From Kineosporia aurantiaca JCM 3230 (lineage in GTDB: Bacteria > Actinomycetota > Actinomycetes > Actinomycetales > Kineosporiaceae): a stretch of 64,000 bases of DNA. Position 1 is the first letter of the stretch. Each line of letters starts with the position of its first letter. Shown here piece after piece: positions 21,380-30,464 of the stretch. Both the position numbers and the translations under genes were made by a program. The stretch is taken from contig JODP01000001.1 of assembly GCA_000719025.1 (NCBI GenBank), positions 248,001-312,000 of the forward strand, written 5' to 3'. Under the pieces are notes generated by a model. The model did no database searches. It saw nothing but the letters and a program-made list of their open reading frames with translations, and had not been told where the DNA came from.

Positions 21380-22264
21380 GTGGACATGGGACATCTTGTC
21401 GATCGTCGCCCAGTAGTGCGGGTCCGTAGGGCCGGTACGCCCGAGGCTTCCTCTTCCGCGCGTCCCGACCAGCTCGCGGTGGAGGCGCCGCTGACGCTGA
21501 AGGCCGGGGATCGGACCATCGCAACCACGATGCGCACCCCGGGGCACGACCTTGAGCTGGCGCTGGGCTGGCTGGTCGCCGAGGGAGTGGCCCGGACGTC
21601 CGCCGATGTCACCGAGCTGACGTCGTGCGACACCGACACCGTGCAGGTCCGCCTGGCCACTGGGGTGAAGGTGCCCCAGGCCCGGCTCGGCGCCACGAGC
21701 AGCGCCTGCGGTGTCTGCGGCAGCGACTCGATCGCCGAGGTACTGAACCGGAGGCCGCTGGCCGGGTTGATAGAGCTCCCAATTATGGACGTCAGTGGGC
21801 ACCCGAGCCCGCCACCGGCATCCCCCATTGTGGAACCGTTGGTGGACGCGGGTGTGCTGGTTTCGCTGCCGGACCGGCTGCGCGAGGCGCAGCGGGCGTT
21901 CGCACAGACCGGGGGGCTGCACGCGGCCGGGCTCTTCACGCCGGAGGGCGAGCTGCTCTGTGTGCGGGAGGACGTGGGGCGGCACAACGCGGTGGACAAG
22001 GTGATCGGCTGGGCCGTTACGCACAACCTGCTACCGGCCAAGAACCTCGTGCTACAGGTGAGTGGGCGGGCCTCGTTCGAGCTGGTGCAGAAGGCGACGA
22101 TGGCCGGGATTCCGCTCCTGTCAGCGGTTTCCGCACCCTCGACGCTGGCCGTCGACCTCGCGGAGGAGGCCGGGCTGACCCTCGCCGGGTTCGTCCGCGG
22201 AGACTCGATGAACCTCTACACGCACGCCGAGCGGGTGCGTGTAGAGGTTCCCGTCAGCGCTTAG
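21380..22264 (+). CDS. fdhD: formate dehydrogenase accessory sulfurtransferase
   Basis: FdhD passes sulfur from a cysteine desulfurase to the molybdenum cofactor of formate dehydrogenases. The 294-residue product contains the sulfur-relay motif SACGVCG with Cys110 and Cys113, the TMRTPGHDLELALGWL segment (about 50-65), GGLHAAGLF, REDVGRHNAVDK and SGRASFELVQK, all family hallmarks. GTG 21380 and ATG 21386 are both possible starts; neither has a clear ribosome-binding site. It lies 71 bases from the tRNA gene on the opposite strand. No formate dehydrogenase genes are in the window. The 3' end contains a perfect 15-bp palindrome. Confidence 0.92.
   Translation: MDMGHLVDRRPVVRVRRAGTPEASSSARPDQLAVEAPLTLKAGDRTIATTMRTPGHDLELALGWLVAEGVARTSADVTELTSCDTDTVQVRLATGVKVPQARLGATSSACGVCGSDSIAEVLNRRPLAGLIELPIMDVSGHPSPPPASPIVEPLVDAGVLVSLPDRLREAQRAFAQTGGLHAAGLFTPEGELLCVREDVGRHNAVDKVIGWAVTHNLLPAKNLVLQVSGRASFELVQKATMAGIPLLSAVSAPSTLAVDLAEEAGLTLAGFVRGDSMNLYTHAERVRVEVPVSA
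22211..22249. repeat. perfect 15-bp inverted repeat inside the fdhD 3' end
   Basis: AACCTCTACACGCAC (22211-22225) and its exact complement (22235-22249) flank a 9-base spacer. The hairpin lies within the last 18 codons of fdhD and 12 bases before the stop of the convergent ppx gene. It may serve as a bidirectional terminator, but neither side has a T-tract. Confidence 0.8.
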
Positions 22265-23193
22265 GCGAGACCGAAAGCCATCCCGTCGAGGATGTCGTGC
22301 TCGGAGGTGACCTGGGCGCTGATCCGGCCCGTGGCGTCCATCCGCTCGATGATCCGCCGCCAGACCAGCGCCCCGGCCCCGATCACGTCGACCCGGCCGG
22401 GGTGCATGAACGGCAGCTTCGCGCGCTCCGATCGCGGCATCTCGATCAGCTCGGTGCACGCCCGTGAGGCCTGGTCCAGCGACAGCGTGGCGCCGTGCAG
22501 CGCTTTCGGGTCGTAGGAGGAGAGGCCGAGCGCGTGCGCGGTGACGGTGGTGATCGTGCCGGCCACGCCGACCAGGGTGCGCGCCTGCTCCAGCTCCACC
22601 TTCTCGGCCACCTGGGACAGCGCGGCGTCGATGTCCTTGGTCGCCGCCGCGATCTCCACCGCGGTCGGCGGGTCGCTGCGCAGGTGCCGCTCGGTCATCC
22701 GGACGCAGCCGATGTTCACCGAGATCGAGCTCTCCACCCGGCGGTCGCCGAGCACGAACTCGGTCGAGCCGCCGCCCAGGTCGACCACCAGGAAAGGAGC
22801 CTGGTGGTCGCCCGGCAGGCCGGCGGTGGCGCCGGTGAAGGACAACTCGGCCTCTTCGGAACCGGGGATCACCTCCGGCTCGACGCCGAGCGCGTCCCGG
22901 ATCCCGTCCACGAAGAGCTTGCGGTTGCGCGCGTCCCGGGTGGCCGAGGTGGCGACGAACCGGATCGCGTGCACCTCGTGCTGATGGCACAGGTCCGCGT
23001 ACTTACGGGCGGCGGTGAGGGTACGCTCCATCGCCTCGGGCGCGATCTCGCCGGTCTGGTCCACCCCCTGACCCAGCCGGACGATCTCCATCCGCCGCTC
23101 CACGTCGACCAGAGTGCCGCGGGTGCGGCTCATGTCGGCGATCAGGAGCCGGATCGAGTTGGTGCCGCAGTCGATCGCCGCAACCCTGGTCAT
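22261..23193 (-). CDS. ppx: Ppx/GppA-family phosphatase
   Basis: Exopolyphosphatase or guanosine pentaphosphate phosphatase of the ASKHA superfamily, 310 residues, close to the short two-domain actinobacterial form. AAIDCGTNSIRLLIAD (residues 5-20) is the phosphate-1 loop, FVATSATRDARN is typical, and LVVDLGGGSTEFV near 140-152 is the phosphate-2 loop. The catalytic Glu lies in GSEEAELSF. Start ATG 23193 has GGAGGA upstream and overlaps the DUF501 stop by four bases; the frame continues upstream but only as a shadow. Last gene of the eno operon. Specificity for polyP versus pppGpp is not decidable here. Confidence 0.92.
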   Translation of the reverse strand: MTRVAAIDCGTNSIRLLIADMSRTRGTLVDVERRMEIVRLGQGVDQTGEIAPEAMERTLTAARKYADLCHQHEVHAIRFVATSATRDARNRKLFVDGIRDALGVEPEVIPGSEEAELSFTGATAGLPGDHQAPFLVVDLGGGSTEFVLGDRRVESSISVNIGCVRMTERHLRSDPPTAVEIAAATKDIDAALSQVAEKVELEQARTLVGVAGTITTVTAHALGLSSYDPKALHGATLSLDQASRACTELIEMPRSERAKLPFMHPGRVDVIGAGALVWRRIIERMDATGRISAQVTSEHDILDGMAFGLA

Positions 23194-23729
23194 TGTTCCT
23201 CCACTGCGCAGGACCCTCTTTCCCACCAGCTCGGCAGGGCGTCGAGGACCTCGTCCCCCAGCGGGTTCACGCCCCGCCCGGCGGCCAGTGCGTGCGCCGC
23301 GTAGACGTGCAGGCACTTCACCCGGTCCGGCATCCCACCGGCGCTGACGCCGGCGATCTCGGGCACCGGGGCGAGTGCGTCCCGCCGCTGGAGATAGTCC
23401 TCGTGCGCCCGGCGCTGGGCGGCTGCCAGGTCCGGATCCTCGGCGATCCGGGCCGTCATCTCCTTCATCAGACCTGAGTTCTCCAGGGTGCCGATCGCGC
23501 CGGCGGCCCGGGGGCAGGTCAGGTAGTACATGGTCGGGAACGGTGTCCCGTCGTCCAGCCGCGGGAAAGTCTGCACCACGTCCGGCTCGCCACAAGGACA
23601 GCGGGCCGCGATCGCGACGACGTTGCGCGTCGGACGGCCGAGCTGGCGGTGCATGGTCCTCAGGTCTTCGGCGGTGGCCGGGGTCGGTCCGGACCCGGCC
23701 GGGTCGCGCTGCGCGTCGGCGCCGCTCAC
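23190..23729 (-). CDS. DUF501 domain-containing protein
   Basis: 179-residue member of DUF501, an actinobacterial family of unknown function found between the septum formation initiator and ppx. Visible features are a CPCG motif near residues 44-47, FPTMYYLTCPRAAGAIGTLE (about 64-83), and GMPDRVKCLHVYAAHALAAG near the C-terminus. The cysteines and His in the last motif could bind a metal. Overlaps both neighbours by four bases (ATGA), so it is translationally coupled within the eno - divIC - DUF501 - ppx operon. The start at 23729 fits this coupling. Confidence 0.92.
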   Translation of the reverse strand: MSGADAQRDPAGSGPTPATAEDLRTMHRQLGRPTRNVVAIAARCPCGEPDVVQTFPRLDDGTPFPTMYYLTCPRAAGAIGTLENSGLMKEMTARIAEDPDLAAAQRRAHEDYLQRRDALAPVPEIAGVSAGGMPDRVKCLHVYAAHALAAGRGVNPLGDEVLDALPSWWERGSCAVEEQ

Positions 23730-24633
23730 GGCGCCGACGGGGTGGCCTGGGCCTGGGCCCGGTCGGACGAGCCGGCGACCTGGGCGGACTGCCAGACGCT
23801 GGAGAACCAGGACTTGTTGCCGACCGGCACGTCGCCCGCGTCGGTGTCCTCCGGATCGCCCAGCTCGCCGGGAGTGGCGGTGGCCGAGGGGGTGGGGGTG
23901 GGATCGGCGACCGCGTACCGGGTGTCACCCGGCATCACGTAGTCCAGCCGGGCCCGGGCCTGCGCTCGCACGTAGTCCTCGTCTTTCCAGCGTTCTTGTT
24001 GCTGTTTCAGGTCTGACACGTCCGCGGCGGCCTGGCTCACGTCGGCCCGCACCGACTCCAGTTCCGAGCGCTGCACCAGCCACTTCTGGAAGTAGGGCAG
24101 GATCAGCAGCGCCAGGATCACCCCGACGGCACCGAGAACCCAGACCGGGCGGCCGTTTCCGATCCCCAGCCCGCGCTGGCGGGCGCCGCGGCCGGCCGAG
24201 CCGGAGCGGGGCCGGGCGGAACCCGGCCGGGTGCTGGTGGGCCGCAGCCCGCCCGAACGACTGGCGGTGGTGCGGGTGCGGGCCTTGTGCGGGGCGTGGG
24301 AGATCGGGGAGCCGGCCGCGACGGTGCGGGCGCGCTGCGCGGCGGCCCGCTTCTTCGCGGCCGCAGCTCGTTCCTCGGCCGGCGTCAGCGTCGCCCGAGC
24401 GGCTTTCGAGGCGGCCTTCTTGGCCACGGTCTTCTTCGCCGGGGCCGTACTCGGCCACGGCGAGGGAACCTTTTTCGCCGCCGGGGGCGGCGTCTTCTTG
24501 GCTACGGCCTTCTTGCTGGGCTGAGCCCCGTGAGCCGAACCCGGGGTGCCGCCCACCCGCGCCCGGGGGGCACGGGATCCACCGGTGGGATCACCGGTTC
24601 CGCCGGTTCCGGGTGCGGGTGGGCGGCGGGGGC

Positions 24634-24637
<4 letters not shown>
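23726..24637 (-). CDS. septum formation initiator, FtsB/DivIC family
   Basis: Bitopic cell-division protein of 303 residues that should join FtsL and FtsQ in the divisome. A single membrane helix (about 167-184, WVLGAVGVILALLILPYF) is followed by a coiled coil (RSELESVRADVSQAAADVSDLKQ, split here in two parts) and the DYVRAQARARLDYVMPGD motif typical of the family. The cytoplasmic N-terminus is unusually long (about 165 residues) and rich in Lys, Ala, Pro and Arg, with PAKKT-like repeats resembling histone tails. The Pro/Thr-rich end is extracytoplasmic. Start overlaps the eno stop (ATGA). Confidence 0.88.
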
Positions 24638-25917
<1,280 letters not shown>

Positions 25918-26015
25918 GCTTCGTGCTCCTGCTCGTCGGATCGATGTGTCGACCGTTACAACTGACCGTTACGTCTACGGAACGGAGCCTATCGCCAGCA
26001 GTGTGGCCTGCCCCT

Positions 26016-26062
26016 CACCCGGGGGCCGGTGTCCCCGGGCCCGGTGACCGGGTGTTCACCCG
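26016..26062 (-). terminator. GC-rich hairpins between DUF885 gene and eno
   Basis: CACCCGG (26016-26022) pairs with CCGGGTG (26048-26054) around nested GC-rich repeats, and CGGGTG-TT-CACCCG (26049-26062) forms an alternative hairpin. They begin 11 bases past the DUF885 stop on the minus strand, before the eno promoter. There is no T-tract. Confidence 0.45.
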
Positions 26063-26072
26063 TCCTTCGGAC

Positions 26073-27776
26073 TCAGTCCAGCTCAAGCAGGGTGCGCAGG
26101 TGTCGCGGGGGCGGGGCGCCGTGGGCCAGGAGTTCGTCGTGCACCTCCTGCTGGGACCAGTCCGGACGGTGTGCCCGCAGGCGCCCGACCAGGTCGCGGA
26201 TCTCCCGGTGCCCGACGTAGTAGGTGGACAGCTGGGTGGAGGTGAGCAGGGCCCGGCGCCACTTGTTGGCCGCCTCGTCCTGCGCCTGGTGGCCGCGCGC
26301 CGTCATCAGCCGCATCGCCTCCTCCTCGGTCATCCCGTGGGCGTGCACCCGGACGTCCAGAATCGCGTTGATCGCGGTGCGCAGGGCCATCTTCAGGGTC
26401 ATCAGCCGCAGCCAGTCGTCCTCCTCCGGGGTCCGCCCCAGACCCGAGGCGGCCATCAGCTCCTCCGCATAGACGGCCCAGCCCTCGATGAACGTCTCGC
26501 TGCCGATCGCGGTGCGCACCGCCGTGGCGCCGCGGTACCGGGCGGCGTGCGCCAGCTGCAGCGCGTGCCCCGGAACCGCCTCGTGCGCAGTCAGATTCCG
26601 CAGCATGTGGCCGTTGTACTCGCGGTGGAACGCGGCCGTGCGGGCCTCGTCCCAGTCGGCCGGGACCGGGGCCACCGCGAAGAAGGTGGGCAGCGTGCCG
26701 TCCTTCGCGCCGGGCTCCAGCGGGCCCGGCGGGTCGCAGTAGGCCACCGCGGTGCCCGCCTTGGACGGCGGGATGCCGATCACCTGGACCGGCAGCGGCG
26801 GCACGGTGACCAGATCCAGCTCCCGCACCCGGGCGGTGAGCAGGGTCAGCGCTTCTTCGCAGGTGGGCCGGAGACCGGCCGAGGTGCTGGGGGCGGTGGC
26901 CGCGGCCTGCTCCAGCACCTCGCGGACCAGATCCTCCGACAACGGGCGGCCGCTGATCCGTCCGGCCAGTTCGGCGATCTCCTCCTCGATCGCCTGGAGG
27001 TCGCTCTCGGCCCGGGTGAGCAGTGCGTCCGGGCTGGTCTCGGTGTCCAGCGTGTACCAGAGCCGGGCGGCGTAGTTCAGCTCGCCCAGCCGCAGTTGGC
27101 CGTCGCTCACCGGGAGCTGGGCGCGCAGCCAGCGGGTGTGCTCCTCCAGCGCGTCGAGCGCGGCCTCGCGGGCCGCCCGGACCGGCCCGGCCAGCGCCGC
27201 GTCCCGCTCCAGCAGCGGCTCGAGATCCTCGGTGAGCAGGGGGACCGTGCCCTGGGCGCGGCCGATCGCGGTCTGCACGGACAGCCGCGGCATGTCGGTC
27301 AGCACCGCCCGGGCCTGCTCCAGCCGCTCCGGCACCTGGCCGAGCCGGGCGGTCAGCGCCCGCAACCGGTCCGGCAGCGCCGTGGTCTCCCGGCTGATCA
27401 GCGGGTACAGCCCGTTCCCGGGCAGGTGCAGCAGCGGGTCGGACTCGAACCGGCGCAGCTCGGTCTGTTCCCACAGCGTGCCGCTCACCCGGGTGCGCAG
27501 GATCTCCAGATCCACCCGGTCGTTCGCGGTGAGCGCCGTGTCGTCCACGTCGTCCAGCGCGGACATGGCATCGACCAGCATCGACGCCCGGACGATGGTG
27601 GCCTCGACGGTGAGCTCGGTGGTCCGGTCGTCGAACCGGTGGTCGCCCAGCTCGGTGGCCTGCTCGGGGGCGGCCTCGAGCAGGGCGTCCAGCACCTTGG
27701 CGGCGGCGTCGCGGAACCGGGCCGTGACGATGGGATCCTCATCCTGCTGCTCGCGCATGTCCCCATCGTGCCGCAT
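26073..27776 (-). CDS. DUF885-family putative metallopeptidase
   Basis: Protein of 567 residues from the DUF885 family, related to zinc carboxypeptidases of the M32-like HExxH type. The zinc motif HEAVPGH occurs near residues 395-401, preceded by FHREYNGHMLRNLTA, with a likely third ligand in ETFIEGWAVYAEEL about 30 residues on. EYN, YCDPPGP and RGHQAQDEA are also typical. The protein is mostly helical and has no signal peptide, so it would act in the cytoplasm. ATG 27776 and ATG 27758 are both possible; the second has GATGGGGAC just upstream. Natural substrate is unknown. Confidence 0.88.
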   Translation of the reverse strand: MRHDGDMREQQDEDPIVTARFRDAAAKVLDALLEAAPEQATELGDHRFDDRTTELTVEATIVRASMLVDAMSALDDVDDTALTANDRVDLEILRTRVSGTLWEQTELRRFESDPLLHLPGNGLYPLISRETTALPDRLRALTARLGQVPERLEQARAVLTDMPRLSVQTAIGRAQGTVPLLTEDLEPLLERDAALAGPVRAAREAALDALEEHTRWLRAQLPVSDGQLRLGELNYAARLWYTLDTETSPDALLTRAESDLQAIEEEIAELAGRISGRPLSEDLVREVLEQAAATAPSTSAGLRPTCEEALTLLTARVRELDLVTVPPLPVQVIGIPPSKAGTAVAYCDPPGPLEPGAKDGTLPTFFAVAPVPADWDEARTAAFHREYNGHMLRNLTAHEAVPGHALQLAHAARYRGATAVRTAIGSETFIEGWAVYAEELMAASGLGRTPEEDDWLRLMTLKMALRTAINAILDVRVHAHGMTEEEAMRLMTARGHQAQDEAANKWRRALLTSTQLSTYYVGHREIRDLVGRLRAHRPDWSQQEVHDELLAHGAPPPRHLRTLLELD

Positions 27777-27804
27777 GGCACCGACAACAACCGCTCAGAG
27801 CCGG

Positions 27805-28638
27805 TTACCAGCGGTTGCCGGTGATCCGCTGATAGACGTCGATGTAGAGCTCGCGGGTCTTCTCGACGATCTCCTCGGGAATCTCCGGCCCCGGGTAGGT
27901 CTTGTCCCAGCCGCTGCTCAGCGACCAGTTGCGGACGAACTGCTTGTCCCAGGAGTTCTGCGGGCCGCCCGGGGTCCAGCTGTCGGCCGGCCAGAACCGG
28001 GACGAGTCCGGGGTGAGCACCTCGTCGCCCAGCACCAGCTCACCGGAGGCGTCCAGGCCGAACTCGAGCTTGGTGTCGGCGATGATCACCCCACTGCGGG
28101 CGGCGATCTCGGCCCCGCGGCCGTAGATCGCCAGGGTCAGCTGCCGTAGCCGCTCACTCAGGTCGGCGCCCTGCTCGGCCACCACCTCGTCGAAGGTGAT
28201 GAACTCGTCGTGCCCCTCGGAGGCCTTGGTGGTCGGGGTGAACACCGGCGTGGGCAGCTTCGAACCCTCGAGAAGCCCCTCCGGCAGACCGACCCCGGAG
28301 ATCGTCCGGTCCCGCCGGTACTCCTCCAGGCCGAGCCCGGCCAGGTAACCCCGGGCGATGCACTCCACCTGGATCATCGACAGCTTCCGGCACCGCACAG
28401 CCCGGCCGGCCCACTCCGAGGGGACGTCGGTGGCCGAGATGATGTGGTTGGGCACCAGGTCTTTCAGCTGCTCGAACCACCAGAGCGAGAGCTGGGTGAG
28501 GATGGCGCCCTTGTCCGGGACCGGCGTCGGCAGGATCACGTCGTAGACCGAGACCCGGTCGGTGGCCACCAGGATGATGTCCTCGCCGTCGGCGTAGACG
28601 TCGCGGACCTTGCCGGAGTGCAGCAACTGCGGGCTCAT
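27805..28638 (-). CDS. purC: SAICAR synthetase
   Basis: Purine biosynthesis enzyme joining aspartate to CAIR with ATP; 277 residues. HSGKVRDVYADGEDIILVATDRVSVYD near the start contains the nucleotide loop, IQVECIARGYLAGLG the conserved strand, and IIADTKLEFGLD plus EVLTPDSSRFWP the classic signatures. The start ATG 28638 has GAAAGG about nine bases upstream; an in-frame extension to 28674 adds residues absent from the family. It lies 38 bases downstream of mazG. The last residues GNRW close the ORF cleanly. Confidence 0.96.
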   Translation of the reverse strand: MSPQLLHSGKVRDVYADGEDIILVATDRVSVYDVILPTPVPDKGAILTQLSLWWFEQLKDLVPNHIISATDVPSEWAGRAVRCRKLSMIQVECIARGYLAGLGLEEYRRDRTISGVGLPEGLLEGSKLPTPVFTPTTKASEGHDEFITFDEVVAEQGADLSERLRQLTLAIYGRGAEIAARSGVIIADTKLEFGLDASGELVLGDEVLTPDSSRFWPADSWTPGGPQNSWDKQFVRNWSLSSGWDKTYPGPEIPEEIVEKTRELYIDVYQRITGNRW

Positions 28639-28675
28639 CGTGAACTGCCTTTCCTCGGTCGCAGGAAGGCACAAC

Positions 28676-29695
28676 TTACTGCTCCGGAGGAGCCATCCGG
28701 CTCAGGGCCGCCCGCAACCCAGCCTCCGCATCCGCTCCGGTCGCCCGGGCCAGCACCACCACGCGCAACAACGCCGCCGCCAGCTCGTCCCCCGCAGCGG
28801 CCTCCACCACCGCAGCGTCCACGTCCACCCCGGCCCGCTCCAGCCGTCCCAGCATCTTCTGCGCCCGGGCCAAGGCGGGCAGCGTCGCCGGAATCCCCTC
28901 GAATCCCTGCCGCCCCACCTTCTCCTGAGCCTTCAGCGCCTCCCAGGACACCTCGACCTCGGCCGCGGAACCGGCCGCCGCGTCCCCGAAGACATGCGGA
29001 TGCCGCCGCACCAGCTTGGCGACGATCCCGCCGGCCACCTCGTCGATCCCGAAACCCTCGAGATCCTGCGCGATCCGGGCGTGGAAGACCACCTGGAGCA
29101 GCAGATCGCCGAGTTCCTCCTCGAGATGTGCCGGGTCACCGGACTCGACCGCCTCGATCACCTCGTGCGTCTCCTCCAAGAGGTAGGGCAGCAACGAGGT
29201 GTGGGTCTGCTCGCCGTCCCACGGGCACCCGCCGGGCGAGCGCAGCGTGTCCATCACCGCGACCAGGTCCAGCAGCCGCGCGCCCGGCACGTCGTACGAA
29301 CCGGTGAGCACCTCGACCTCGGGCGGAGCCGAGGCCACGGCCCGGCGGGACAAGTGCTCGGCCAGCGCATCGGTGAGCCCGGGATCCGCGTCCTCACTCC
29401 CCCACCAGACGATCTCGCGACCGGCCGCCGCGTCCTCCACCAGGCGTCCGGCGCGTTCCCCGACCGGCAACCCGGCGACGTCCTCGGGCACCACCCCGGC
29501 CTGCGAAAACGCTTCCAGCCAGGCCGGATCGGGATCGGCGGCGAGCACCGCGTCGGCCGCCCGCAGCCGGTCCCAGGCGGCGAAACTGAGCAATCCGGGG
29601 GCCGTGCGCGGGCTGGTCAGCACCAGCGTGACCCGACCCGACTCGGGAAGCTCGCCGCTGACGTCCCCCATTGGTGCGGTGAAATCCAGGCTCAC
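28676..29695 (-). CDS. mazG: MazG nucleoside triphosphate pyrophosphohydrolase
   Basis: All-alpha NTP pyrophosphatase that cleans non-canonical or excess NTPs; 339 residues. The MazG core begins near residue 145: LVAVMDTLRSPGGCPWDGEQ, then LLEETHEVIEAVE and HLEEELGDLLLQVVFHA carry the EExxE/ExxD magnesium ligands. The first ~140 residues form the variable N-terminal domain of actinobacterial MazG proteins, loosely resembling tetrapyrrole methylase folds. GTG 29695 overlaps the TAG of the upstream lipoprotein gene by one base, so the two are coupled, with mfd further upstream. Confidence 0.93.
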   Translation of the reverse strand: MSLDFTAPMGDVSGELPESGRVTLVLTSPRTAPGLLSFAAWDRLRAADAVLAADPDPAWLEAFSQAGVVPEDVAGLPVGERAGRLVEDAAAGREIVWWGSEDADPGLTDALAEHLSRRAVASAPPEVEVLTGSYDVPGARLLDLVAVMDTLRSPGGCPWDGEQTHTSLLPYLLEETHEVIEAVESGDPAHLEEELGDLLLQVVFHARIAQDLEGFGIDEVAGGIVAKLVRRHPHVFGDAAAGSAAEVEVSWEALKAQEKVGRQGFEGIPATLPALARAQKMLGRLERAGVDVDAAVVEAAAGDELAAALLRVVVLARATGADAEAGLRAALSRMAPPEQ

Positions 29696-30291
29696 TAGGG
29701 CGCGGGCGTCTCAGTAGGAGAAGGCGCCTGCGTAGCGGCCGGGGTAGGAGCAGCCGTCTCCTTCAGCCAGTTCGGCGAGGACTGGGTGATCGTGAACGTG
29801 GTGTAGTCGATGCCGCTGCCGTAACGCGGGTTGATGTGCACCCCGGCCGACTTCAGTTGCTTCTCGATCCCGCTGTAGGTAGCGGTGATGTCGGCCGACG
29901 AGCGGTCGGCCTGGAGCGCGGTGTTGGCCAGGTTGGCCCGCCACACCTCTACCCCGGCGTGGCTCAGATCGGCCGCCTTGACCGTGCCGGACGAGGAGAT
30001 GTCGAGCTTCGCGTCCTGGTCGGAGACGCCCTTACCGAGCGCGGCCGCGGCCTGGGTCAGGTACGGCTCGAGGATCAGCAGGTTGAGGATCTGGGCCTGG
30101 CTTACCCCCGCGTCCTGCCCGACCAGCGGAAGGATGTCCTGGTAGCCGGCCTGTACGGAGGCCACCGAGATGCGGCGGTCACCGATTACCGCGGCGGCAC
30201 CGGCCTGGCTGGTGCCACACCCGGAGAGCGTCACCGCAATGGCGGCGGTACCGGCCAAAAGAGCGCCCACTCGGCGCGGCGTCGCGATCAC
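29695..30291 (-). CDS. SurA-like lipoprotein upstream of mazG
   Basis: 198-residue predicted lipoprotein. The N-terminus has a positively charged segment and hydrophobic core ending in the lipobox LSGC (Cys near residue 25). The mature part resembles the SurA/trigger-factor N-terminal chaperone-like domain (VIGDRRISVASVQAGYQDIL), without a peptidyl-prolyl isomerase domain, and ends in a Pro/Thr-rich tail. Proteins of this kind between mfd and mazG are common in actinomycetes and may help fold exported proteins. It is coupled to mazG by a one-base overlap. Confidence 0.85.
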   Translation of the reverse strand: MIATPRRVGALLAGTAAIAVTLSGCGTSQAGAAAVIGDRRISVASVQAGYQDILPLVGQDAGVSQAQILNLLILEPYLTQAAAALGKGVSDQDAKLDISSSGTVKAADLSHAGVEVWRANLANTALQADRSSADITATYSGIEKQLKSAGVHINPRYGSGIDYTTFTITQSSPNWLKETAAPTPAATQAPSPTETPAP

Positions 30292-30376
30292 AGCGGGATG
30301 CTATCGCTCGAACCTCGCGGGGGTAGTGGTGAGGGTCACCTTCCTAAGAACGGACGCCCTCCGGCCCTCCCCACCT

Positions 30377-30454
30377 CTCGTGATCATGCAACTCCGCCCC
30401 GGTGATCATGCAGGCGTCTGCAGGATCACGGGGGCGCACGTGCATGATCACGAG
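30377..30454. repeat. intergenic TGATCATGCA repeat cluster
   Basis: CTCGTGATCATGCA (30377-30390) recurs as its exact reverse complement at 30441-30454, a 14-bp inverted repeat with a 50-base spacer. A further direct copy GGTGATCATGCA is at 30401-30412 and a partial GGATCACG at 30423-30430. It occupies most of the 173-bp gap between the mfd stop and the lipoprotein start. It may form a large hairpin acting as terminator for mfd. Confidence 0.8.
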
Positions 30455-30464
30455 GGAAGTGCGG

